Both the position numbers and the translations under genes were made by a program. DNA of 25,000 nt from Cristatella mucedo (Eukaryota; Bryozoa; Phylactolaemata; Cristatellidae). The stretch is taken from contig WPIO01000185.1 of assembly GCA_009760855.2 (NCBI GenBank), forward strand, positions 142,501 through 167,500, written 5' to 3'. Below the pieces are notes generated by a model. The model was not told the origin of the DNA, did not search any database, and saw only the letters and a program-made list of their open reading frames with translations. This document shows, piece by piece, positions 17,279 through 25,000 of the stretch. The first letter of the stretch is position 1. Each line of letters begins with the position of its first letter.

Positions 17279-19586
17279 ATGGAACCTAGCCTGTATGTCG
17301 AATTTGCCAAACGACGTAACTTACAAAGCATTGACATGGACAAGTTTTTTAAATCTGTTTGTGATGCAGGCCTTCTTGATCTGCATTCAGACTCGACCGG
17401 CAGCCTCGATACCCTCACAGATGCGATGAACATGACACTCAGGAGTGCTCTTGACAAGCATGCTCCCGTTCGCTCTATCCGTGTTCAAAGTCGTCGAGAT
17501 TGCTTTCAATTTACAAAAAACTCCTTAAGATGCGCCGTGTTAAGCGCAGGCTGGAACGTCGTTTCAAGAAATCGGGGTCTGAGGCAGACCTAGTCAAGAC
17601 TTCCTTCGAGTTTACACACGAAAGCTTAAAAAAGCCAGGGCTTCTTTTTTCATTAGAAAACTGAATTCCTGCCAGTCGGACACTAAACAGATTTATAAGA
17701 CAGTAAACCATTTACTGGCCAATGCTGTGAGGTCTGACTCCCCAGATATTAAGGGCTCAGCCGAAAAGTTTTCAGCCTTCTTTACTGAAAAAATTGTGCA
17801 CATTCGTGCCTCCATTAAGCCCCCTTCGACTAAAGCAATCGCCGTTCCTCAACCTGTGACCTTTCTTTAAAGGTTCTCTGATGTTTCTACCTGTGATGTG
17901 GCTGCCTTAATAAGGTCTAGCAAAAAGAGCTCGTCTCCTGAAGACCCTATACCTTCATCTCTGTGGTCTTCACTAGCAGACCAACTTAGCCCTGCCATAA
18001 CCAAGATTTTTAATGCTTCTTTTGGAATAGGGGTCGTCCCCAAGTCCTTCAAATCGGCAATCGTTAGACCTATTCTTAAAAAGCCTGGATTAGACACAGA
18101 GGTCCTAGCAAATTATCGTCCAGTTTCCCTTCTTCCATTCTTATCAAAGATTCTTGAAAAAATTGTTGCTAAGCAGCTAGTTGAACATATTGAAAATAAT
18201 GAAATGTCAGAAACATTTCAATCAGGTTTCAAGAGGCAGCACTCTACTGAAACTGCTCTCCTCCGTGTTAACAATGACATTCTACGTGGCAACGACGATG
18301 GGAATATCACTGCCCTAGCTCTGCTAGATCTGTCTGCTGCCTTCGACACCATTGATCACGAAGTTCTGCTTGAACGACTGAGAACAACGATCGGTCTGGT
18401 AGACGAAGCACTGGCGTTGTTTAAATCATGCTTGTCTGATCGTGTTCAATCCGTGTCGTGTGGGGGTCAGGTCTCAGACATGAGAAGGGTCACCTGTGGA
18501 GTCCCTCAAGGGTCTGTACTTGGTCCTTTGCTGTTCTCCATTTATACGCAACCTCTAGGAAAAGTGATTAAGGCCCATGGAATAGGATATCACTTCTATG
18601 CTGACGATACTCAGTTGTATTTGTCATTTAAACCGTCGGAATCTGCTGCAGCAACTGAGAAACTGAATGCTTGCCTTGCCGATATTCGATCCTGGATGTC
18701 GGAAAACTTCCTGAAATTAAATGACGATAAAACCGAACTGCTTCTCATAGGACACCCTAAGCGTGTGGCTGGATTAAAAGGCTTTGCTGTTCTAATAGGT
18801 AATGCTATTGTGCGACTTTCACCACGTGCTCGTAATCTAGGTGTCGTGTTCGACAGCTGCCTCAATTTCAAAAGCTTCATTCAGAAGACTGCCTCTACAG
18901 CTAGCCATCACATCCGATCCCTATCCAAGATTACAAGCTGTCTCCCACAGTGGCTTGTAAAAGATTTAACTAGCTCTTTAGTTCTGTCTCGGCTTGATTA
19001 TTGTAATTCCCTTCTGGCTGGGCTACCAAAGAAAGCAGCTAGGCCACTGCAGCTGGCTATGAATATGGCTGCAAGGCTGATCTTCAAGTCCCAGCGGTTT
19101 GAGCACGTGTCTCCTTTGCTGAAAGAGCTAGGATGGTTGCCGGTTGAGCAAAGGATACAGAGCAAAGTTCTAACGCTGACCCACAAGGCCCGCCACGGCT
19201 TGGCTCCTTCGTACCTAGCTGAACTGCTGCATCAGTTTCAGCCTGTTCGCGCCCTCAGGTCCTCTGTGGACAATAAATTAGCTGTCCCATTCCTCCCCTT
19301 AAAGACCGTTGGCGACAGAAGCTTTAGCTCTGCAGGTCCTAGACTGTGGAACTCGCTTCCACAATTCTTACGCAACGACATCTACTCCCCGACTGCCGAC
19401 TATGGCACATCTTTTTCAGCGGTCCTGAACTGCTACTTCTATGCTACTCACTACCTCAACTGCTCTCCTAACTCTGCTATGCTTCCCACTTTCTCTTTGT
19501 TGCATGAGACGAAGTCTGTTGGCTACCGAATGCGTGCCGAAAGCCGCTTAGGCTGTGAGTGCGCTATACAAAACTCTCCTGCGTAA
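17279..19586 (+). pseudogene. LINE ORF2: RT with two frameshifts and one stop
   Basis: The linker frame begins near 17279 (RRNLQSIDMDKFF, ALDKHAPVRSI). It shifts once near 17510 (KMRRVKRRLERRFKK) and again before 17607 (VYTRKLKKARASFFIRKLNS), then meets an in-frame TAA at 17868. Past that, 17898-19586 is open for 562 residues and holds the complete RT. Its motifs are NYRPVSLLPFLSKILEK (72-88), QSGFKRQHSTETALL (108-122), motif A LLDLSAAFDTID (142-153, Asp144), motif B GVPQGSVLGPLLF (201-213) and the catalytic box FYADDTQLYL (233-242, Asp236-Asp237). The thumb follows (LKLNDDKTELLLIG, DYCNSLLAGLP, LGWLPVEQRI). The RT would copy element RNA at a nicked target. Without endonuclease, and with these breaks, this copy is not autonomous. 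Confidence 0.9.
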
Positions 19587-19629
19587 CACCCACATGGTCT
19601 TTATGACTTTGTGGAGTTACTGACGGAGA

Positions 19630-19654
19630 TACATTACATTACATTACATTACAT
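19630..19654 (+). repeat. (ACATT)n terminal repeat of LINE B
   Basis: About five units of ATTAC/ACATT at the LINE 3' end, replacing poly(A). The related copy has a degenerate ATACACGATACATACAT at the same place (about 16084-16100). Confidence 0.85.
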
Positions 19655-19655
19655 A

Positions 19656-21037
19656 AACCATTAGCCGCAGGCCCCAAAAACATACAGCCATTAAATGCTA
19701 AGTAAAAAATCCTAAACCCTAAGCTAAAAAGATAGTTAAGAGTACAGCCAAAAACGTGCTTATTTAGCGAAAACTTAAACATACACTCGCGACCATGTTG
19801 AACAGCCTGCTATGAGCGCTGTGCCCATAGCAGAACTGAAATTACTGAATGAATAAACGACGCCGTAGAAGCTGCGCATGCAGCATAACAATGTTCGCGA
19901 GTGGCTGGCAAAGCTCTCTTCGCAGGGAGCGCGCCAGCCAAGCGCCGATTCTTGATTGCCACGTTGCGTCGGCTGCCCCTTCAGCGAACAGCAGCAGCAG
20001 CCGCCTCGCGAGCTCTCGACCGACGGGCTCGTTTTCGAAGCTGAAACAGGAAACGCTCGCGTCACTAGGCAGAGATACAGAGCGATTTCAAGGGCAGACT
20101 TTACCAAACCGCCAGAGTATCACACGCTTTAAAGCGCTAGAAATCTCTTAGAGGATTCAAGTGATGCAAAAATATCTCGAGGAGCTTGATGACTTACGAA
20201 TTTAAGCGCAACCCCTGCTCTTCCGTTGGCCAGACACCGCGCGCGCGCCTTGCCAGCCGCCAAAAAGCGCAGCGTTGCGACGGCGTCCTCCGAGTAGTGG
20301 GAGGTATCGAACCCTCGTGATGAAACGCGAAAAAGTCAGGTGCCTCAAGCTGACAAAAAACCAAGCAACTGCAGTAAGCTCTGCTGCAAGTATTATTTAC
20401 TTGGATGGTTAATGTTTTGCAATGCAAGCACGGAAGGGGGCGCCGGTAAAACCGGCACGGGTTTCGTTCTACCCGAAGACGGCAGGCGGCCTTTAAGGGT
20501 TCGCGCTAGAGAGCGACGCCGTCTAAATGGGAAGAAGCGGCGATCGATCGATCGGCCAGGCGCGCAGCAGCGCCGAAGCCCCCCGTCTGCCTAGCGCGCC
20601 GCGACGGGTCACGGTCGCTGCACCCTCACGTGGCCCAACGCGGAGCGTCGTCAGATCGCTTCCGCGCGTCCGCGAAAAGCGGGGCAAAGGCGCACTGCTT
20701 ACATCGGAGACTGCCGCAGCGGCGGGGAGTGCTAGCGTACTAGTTGCAGCACTGGCGTCACTAGCGTTATCGCTGAGGTCTCGCAGGGACGCGGCGGAGG
20801 GGCAGATCTATTTTGGCGCCGCCAACGCTACGCGTCGGCCGGTACGCGGTCGCGCGAATACTCGCGCACAAACCTTATAGAGAGCTGGCGGCGAAAGAAT
20901 CGCCCGGACCTGAGCGCCCTCTGAGCGCCGCCCGAGTTCAGGGGCTCTCGGCGCGCAAGCTCGCTGCTCGCGTCTCCCGTGAGGGGAGAGACTTATGTCG
21001 CTGATCTGTACACAATTTTTCGCCAAGCGAGCGAGCG
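19656..21037. other. Intergenic; GC-rich from about 20200, no gene seen
   Basis: The first half is AT-rich. From about 20200 to 21000 it is GC- and CpG-rich with overlapping open frames on both strands, as expected from composition alone. No protein family is recognisable. A CpG island or promoter is possible, but no TATA box or exon is supported. Confidence 0.45.
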
Positions 21038-21177
21038 TACATGTTTGGCCCAGCGGTTAAGGTGCTCGCCCCGACCAAGGTCGGGCCGAGGTCGTGGGCT
21101 CGAGCCTCAAGCATATGCGAAGCGCCTGAATAGAGATTGAGTTCTCTTATGGCGCTATAAAATGAATTATTATTATT
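21038..21177 (+). mobile_element. tRNA-derived SINE, family 1 (plus copy)
   Basis: The head has an A-box-like TTGGCCCAGCGGTTAAGG (21045-21062) and B-box-like GGCTCGAGCCT (21097-21107). It is joined to a tail GAAGCGCCTGAATAGAGATT, GAGTTCTCTTATGGCGCTAT and AAAATGAATTATTATTATTG. The tail matches that of LINE A and of the insertions at 15735 and 17112. A tRNA head with a LINE-like tail is the standard plan of a SINE mobilised by a partner LINE. Confidence 0.82.
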
Positions 21178-21300
21178 GCTACTAGAATTCTTATTACCTG
21201 TATCGCGCGGTACAGGCTCTCGCTTATCGCACAGATATAGCGCGGCGGCGAGTTTGCGGCTGCTAGTCCGTCGTTGGTTTTGTAAGTAAATAAAAATAAA

Positions 21301-21446
21301 CTTAATTAATTAATTTTTTATAGCGCTCCAAGAGAACTTAATCTTACTCAGGCGCTTCACATATGCCTCGGGGCTCGAGCCCACGACCTCAGCCAGACCT
21401 TGGTCAGGGCGAGCACCTTAACTGCTGGACCAAACCAGCTCGGCTT
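21301..21446 (-). mobile_element. tRNA-derived SINE, family 1 (minus copy)
   Basis: The reverse complement reads TTGGTCCAGCAGTTAAGGTG, GAGGTCGTGGGCTCGAGCCC, GTGAAGCGCCTGAGTAAGAT, TAAGTTCTCTTGGAGCGCTA and TAAAAAATTAATT. It differs from the plus copy at about 5 of the first 62 bases. The two copies lie head-out with tails facing across about 120 bases. Differences in the tail repeat ((ATT)n against (AATT)n) argue for two insertions rather than one inverted duplication. Confidence 0.82.
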
Positions 21447-21450
21447 CAAG

Positions 21451-21490
21451 GAGGTCAGGACGGCCAGAGGTCAAGAGGTCAGGACGGCCA
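21451..21490 (+). repeat. 24-bp tandem repeat with three AGGTCA half-sites
   Basis: GAGGTCAGGACGGCCA occurs at 21451 and 21475 with AGAGGTCAAG between them. Three AGGTCA words result, two of them spaced by two bases (DR2), a nuclear-receptor arrangement. Function is only a possibility; the array borders the SINE pair. Confidence 0.6.
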
Positions 21491-21535
21491 GCCCGAGCTT
21501 CTGCTTCTGCCGACTTTAAGCGGTTGAAGTTAGAG

Positions 21536-21615
21536 CTGTCTGGTGGCTACCGAATGCATCCCGAAGGCCGCTTAGACTGCGAGTGGGATATACAAAACTC
21601 TCCTGCCTAACACGG
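21536..21615 (+). mobile_element. LINE B 3'-end fragment
   Basis: GGTGGCTACCGAATGCATCC, CGAAGGCCGCTTAGACTGCG and GATATACAAAACTCTCCTGC match the LINE B 3' region at 19518-19590. Only this conserved 75-80 base module is present. Confidence 0.75.
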
Positions 21616-22717
21616 CTCGCGTTGCTTCGGCGTAATACAAGTCCAAAGTAGGATGGCACGGGAAGGATCGCAAACATTTTCAGGGAATGGATCGCTTAGG
21701 ATGGGGAATATTTCAAAAGAATGGTTAGGTAACGCCGCAAAGACTTTCAAGGAATGAATTGGCGAATCTGCTCGTGAAGATTTTTTGGGACCCGATGGCG
21801 GCTAGATACTAGAGGTAATATTCTTCTGTCTGTCTTGATAGCATTCTAGAATTAAAAAAATATCTGCGTCAGAATAAACTTTTGGACAGCACACTTTCTC
21901 CTGTCATAGAAGGGACAGTGCAATAACCCAGAGCCAACTTGTGAAGTGAGACGCGGCACACACAGCTCACTCATACTCAAGAGGCTGTAACTGAGGAAGA
22001 TGGTCCTAATCTCTAGAAAAAGCTAAGCGGGAAGGTTTTCAGCGTTCTTTCTTACGTCTCATCATTTTGTAGCTGAGCTGTAGGGGGTCAGAGGCTATTT
22101 CCCGCCAAGCCCCGCCATGCTCCGGCCAAGCTGCAGTTCGCCATGCCGCTGAGCTAGGTAAGACGAGCGGCCCTCAGATTAGACCTCTTTATAATATCGC
22201 TTGCGCCAAAACAGCAGCAGGGGGACTAAATGAGTCTACAGGGAGGGTCCTATACAAAGTACACTATGGGGGCGCAAGACGACGCAGCAAGAGCGAGCAA
22301 ACGTGTTAGTTGGTCAGTTGGCTTCCACAGTCCTGCCGTTGTAGCGACTCCGTTCCAACAGTACGAGCGTACGCCGTCAAAGATCCGGCTAGCTGAGTAG
22401 CTGCTTGGCAAGTCGGAGTCGACGCCTACCACAGTCGAGAGCTTCCGCCGGAAGACGCCAGCTCACGGGGGGGGAGGCCACGAACAGAATACATGGGGAA
22501 CGCGGAATACACAAGTCTCAACAACGAGCTTGCTATCCAGCTCCGCTTGTGCCTTGGGTACTCGATGCCTTGCGTACGTAGCATTGTCGCCGGAGCAAGC
22601 CTGCGTCCATCCAGGTGCATAACTAGGCGAGATCAGGAACCACCAACAGAAAGCAATACGCAATGCAGATTCACTCACGTTAATCACTGCTTTCGTTTTT
22701 TTAGGAGTACGGATAAA
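21616..22717. other. Intergenic, no gene seen
   Basis: About 1.1 kb of mixed composition. Frames such as 22493-22945 run into the SINE copy and have no family features. Confidence 0.5.
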
Positions 22718-22880
22718 ATGTCGGCTGACGAAACGGCCTCTTTAAGATGGCGACAGAAGAGCCCTCTGCAATATTATGCCGCTCGCGTATGGCACCAAAG
22801 GATTGCGCGCTGCAGGATTCGAACCAATGACCTGATACACGAAGTGCGCGAGCCTTACCCTACGGCTAAGACTCGGGGCT
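22718..22880 (-). mobile_element. SINE family 2 (copy 4)
   Basis: On the minus strand: A-box-like TAGCCGTAGGGTAAGGC (22868-22852), B box GGTTCGAATCC (22825-22815), GCAATCCTTTGGTGCC, then GGCTCTTCTGTCGCC and AAAGAGGCCGTTTCGTCAGC. The order of parts matches the copy at 16160-16340; the body is divergent. Confidence 0.68.
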
Positions 22881-22963
22881 TCTATGAATACGAATTCGCG
22901 AGCCGGGCGGTGGCGACGGGGGAGAGGCTAAAGTACAACAATTAAATCAATCTTAAGGCTTTC

Positions 22964-23032
22964 GTCCGTGTAGCCGAGTCCGAAGGCACGCACCGTGAGA
23001 CTTGTGATCCGGGTATCCCGGCAGCGCTGCCA
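22964..23032 (+). repeat. Degenerate tRNA-like segment
   Basis: GTGTAGCCGAGTCCGAAGGC looks like a tRNA D arm / A box and GATCCGGGTATCCCGGC like an eroded T arm. No cloverleaf can be completed. It is possibly another SINE head or tRNA relic. Confidence 0.3.
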
Positions 23033-23443
23033 AATCGGAACTTCGACCTTCTTCCACAACCTCAGAAACATGGCGCGAAATTTTTTTTAGAAACTACAAA
23101 TTACATATTTAAAACATATAATGAATTATTACCTCGAGAGTTTTTTGTCATTCTTAGGGAAAAACATCGGAAGGGTGTCGAGAAATTCCGAAACTTCGTT
23201 CCGCGTAGCGGCTCTATTTGTCGAATAAAGCATGCCTACGACGCGGCATTCTGCAGAGCGGCCTGGTGCGGTAACCTAAGAGTAACCGTCGCCGCTACTG
23301 CTGCTGCTACTGCTGCGGCTAGATGCTGTCGCGATGAGCCGCCACCGTCTCAGAGCCGTCGCCTCTCATCGCGCTCGCTTCGCCCGCCTACGCTAGCGTA
23401 CCTAGGAATTTTCTAGCGGCCCTGAAGCTAGGCGTAGACGGAC
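23033..23443. other. Intergenic, no gene seen
   Basis: AT-rich to about 23230, then GC-rich with a short CTG-rich stretch near 23290-23325. Confidence 0.5.
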
Positions 23444-23536
23444 GGAAGCGTTTACGTAACAGACTCACGGAAGCGTCGACGTAATAGACTTAAGAAGCGT
23501 TGACGTAATAGACTTACGGAAGCGTCGACGAAGAGG
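23444..23536 (+). repeat. 25-bp tandem array with ACGTAA cores
   Basis: About 3.7 units start at 23444, 23469, 23494 and 23518, of the form GGAAGCGTNNACGTAA followed by (C/T)AGACT. The cores read TTTACGTAA, CGACGTAA and TGACGTAA, resembling PAR-bZIP/C/EBP and CRE/ATF sites. The last unit has lost its core (CGACGAAG). Two units carry GTCGAC. Function is inferred only. Confidence 0.85.
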
Positions 23537-24099
23537 GGCTAAGCCGGGTGAGCGGCCACGACGCTGAGCCCACTTGAGACGGGAGGGGGTAGGGAAGGGT
23601 GGGGGTTCGGTCCAGGCGAAAGCGAGGCCGTCTTCGCTGCGGCGCCGCCTGCGCGCGAGGCGTCCAACTAGGATGTCGCACTAGGCGCGGCGATGTCCGC
23701 CGAAGCCGCGGCGCCCGCCGCCGCAGAAGACCGCAGCGCCGCCCCTGCGGCTTACCGTTACGTCTGCAGATTGACACGTCGATACGCATCGTCGAAATGA
23801 ATTAAAGAGGCCGCCTTCCGACGACAAGAGCGCACGACTGCTCTGCGGCTTCTGAGAGCGTACGCACCGGACGCAGCGAGCTTGCACCAGCCGGGCAGCC
23901 GCCGCAACGGCTTGCGCGCGCGCGCTCGCGCGCTGCTCAGTGGCTCGCCCGCTCCAGGGCCGCGCCTCCGCTCAAGCCAGCGCGAGGTGGTGCGCCCTTG
24001 AAAATACGTCCCGCTCCGGAGTGAATCCAGACGCCTCGGCCCGCCACGCCCCCCCCCAGGGGTGGGTAGCGGCAAGCCAGTGGACGCGTGCGAGAATCT
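23537..24099. other. GC/CpG-rich intergenic, no gene seen
   Basis: Long overlapping frames on both strands follow from GC richness. No motif of a known protein was found. Confidence 0.5.
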
Positions 24100-24292
24100 C
24101 GGGCCCTGGCTCTCAGCGCAGCAGCAGCGGTCCAGATGCTCCGGCTGCGCGCGATCCAGAACTCGTGTGGGCTCGAGCCCCTCAGAGGGGGGAGGGACCA
24201 TTTCCTCTGGCCCACTGCGAGCGCAGCGATAGCCGCTAAGGCTCTCCTCCTCCTCCCGCTATATATATAATCGAGTCGTTGAATTAGCTGAA
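24100..24292 (+). mobile_element. SINE family 2 (copy 5), divergent
   Basis: B-box-like GGGCTCGAGCC (24169-24179), then CCATTTCCTCTGGCCCACTG, GCAGCGATAGCCGCTAAGG, CTCTCCTCCTCCTCCCGCTA and TATATATAATCGAGTCGTTG, ending AATTAGCTG. This follows the order of the 1327-1430 copy (GGTGATAGCCGTAAAG, TCGCTATACAAA, TTTAATCAGCC). The A box is unclear. The TATATATA here belongs to the repeat, so it is not taken as a TATA box. Confidence 0.55.
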
Positions 24293-24378
24293 TTCTCCGT
24301 CTATTTCTCACTCTCAGGGCGCTCTTTGGCCTCACGTGCGGTCTCCTCCTCCTTCCTCTTGGCTCTCTTCTCGAAGGC

Positions 24379-24627
24379 AGAGGCGGAGCCAAGATTTTCA
24401 GGTTTGGGGGCGTGGCGTGGAGGGGGCAAGGGGGCGGGGCGAGCGTTCAGGCTGGAGCTGTGGAGCCACAATCCCTCGCCACTCGCCAAAGCCGGGGGAA
24501 ATTTACGCCAAGATAAAGGCACTTCCCTCTGGCTATGGAGAAGCGGGGACGGAGACGGGGCGGCGGGGGGCCAAAGTGCTCCTCCCCCTGCCTCCGCCCC
24601 CCCCAGCCACCTCCTGGCTCCGCCGCT
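24379..24627. mobile_element. MITE-like element with short terminal inverted repeats
   Basis: AGAGGCGGAGCCAAGA at 24379-24394 and the reverse complement of 24612-24627 (AGCGGCGGAGCCAGGA) match at 14 of 16 positions, enclosing about 220 bases with no coding potential and G-rich/C-rich subterminal runs. Size and layout suit a non-autonomous DNA transposon. Target-site duplication is not clear. Confidence 0.45.
24431..24440 (+). promoter_or_regulatory. GC box (Sp/KLF-type)
   Basis: GGGGCGGGGC, a consensus Sp1/KLF site, lies within the MITE-like segment and a CpG-rich region. No associated transcript is visible. Confidence 0.3.
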
Positions 24628-24868
24628 GCTCGCAGGCCTGGACAGTGACTACCGTTCGATCAGCTGCAGCCGCAGCTGATCCTCAGAGCAGCGCTCGCAC
24701 GCCGCCGGCCGCGCTGCGCGCTCGCTCGCTCCGCTTAAATAACTCGTCGTGCAGCGGCTGATCGCCTGCGAAAGGCCCGGCCGCTGCGTTCTAAATGCGC
24801 CCCGATAGCGAACGCTATTCTGCGAGCCAGCCGGCGCGGAACCGGCTCCGTTAAGCAAGCGCAGTAAT

Positions 24869-24869
<1 letters not shown>

Positions 24870-24901
<32 letters not shown>
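24870..24901 (+). repeat. (GGC)n trinucleotide repeat
   Basis: About ten GGC/GCG units in a CpG-rich region near the window edge. GGC repeats are common in 5' UTRs and first exons, but no gene is proven here. An open frame from an ATG at 24912 reaches the window end without a recognised domain. Confidence 0.9.
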
Positions 24902-24902
<1 letters not shown>

Positions 24903-25000
24903 AAGTCTTCAATGGCTCCTTCCGAACGAGCGGCGATCCAGCAGCCGCCGCACCGCTGCCGCGCCGCTATCTCTCCGCGCCCGCTATCCGAGCTATTGTT

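Larger units (their letters stand above)
17216..19655 (+). mobile_element. L2/CR1-group LINE (subfamily B), 5'-truncated, longest copy
   Basis: About 2.4 kb covering the end of the endonuclease-RT linker, the whole reverse transcriptase and the 3' end. No endonuclease domain is present. It ends with a conserved GGCTGTGAGTGCGCTATACA region (about 19550), a short spacer and a terminal (ACATT)n tail at 19630-19654. Short tandem tails rather than poly(A) are typical of the L2/CR1 group. The exact 5' boundary is uncertain (17216-17290). A decayed shorter copy lies at 15097-16100. Confidence 0.9.

Noticed and set aside
19707-19725. Telomere-like CCTAAACCCTAAG
   Set aside because: A single imperfect occurrence without tandem repetition.
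20303-20313. Reverse B-box-like GGTTCGATACC
   Set aside because: No A box, tRNA fold or match to either SINE body was found around it.
22493-22945. 150-codon plus-strand frame
   Set aside because: It runs antisense through SINE family 2 copy 4, and no protein family is recognisable.
23444-23536. CRISPR-like array
   Set aside because: Units are directly adjacent without variable spacers, and the context is an animal genome; this is a tandem repeat.

Overview
The window is nuclear DNA of a multicellular animal. The evidence is a spliced Rho-family GTPase gene with GT/AG introns and a TATA/CCAAT promoter, L2/CR1-type LINE fragments, tRNA-derived SINE-like repeats, a candidate MITE, and very long dinucleotide microsatellites. 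There is no bacterial gene organisation. I cannot name the phylum from sequence alone.

Layout. Positions 1-4996 are repeats: a SINE-like copy with a nested palindrome, GT and CT microsatellites, and a minus-strand L2-type LINE fragment that keeps its reverse-transcriptase C-terminal half and 3' tail. Positions 5565-13295 hold the one convincing host gene, a RHOU/RHOV (Wrch-type) atypical Rho GTPase on the plus strand. It has CCAAT and TATA elements, three coding exons (6049-6244, 7665-7723, 11711-12316; 286 codons), a short 1.4 kb intron and a long 4.0 kb intron full of simple repeats, and a possible 3' UTR of about 1 kb. Positions 13660-19655 are mostly LINE sequence: a minus-strand 3' fragment, a truncated plus-strand copy interrupted by a tail-only insertion, and a 2.4 kb plus-strand copy with a 562-residue open reverse-transcriptase frame. 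A SINE-like copy and a tRNA-Arg-like pseudogene lie between them. Positions 19655-25000 are GC-rich and hold no convincing gene. They contain an inverted pair of one SINE family, two more copies of a second SINE family, a 25-bp tandem array with bZIP-like cores, and a MITE candidate. The last 700 bases are CpG-rich and could lie near another gene beyond the window.

How the parts relate. The GTPase is predicted to work at membranes through Rac/Cdc42-like effectors, with a basic, di-cysteine, non-CAAX C-terminus. The repeats look like an autonomous/non-autonomous retroelement system: the first SINE family (21.0-21.4 kb) ends in the same tail as the minus-strand LINE at 3.57-4.70 kb. The second SINE family shares a shorter stretch with the other LINE subfamily. 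The most novel material here is this SINE/LINE set, the palindromic SINE copy at the left edge, and the lineage-specific tail of the GTPase.
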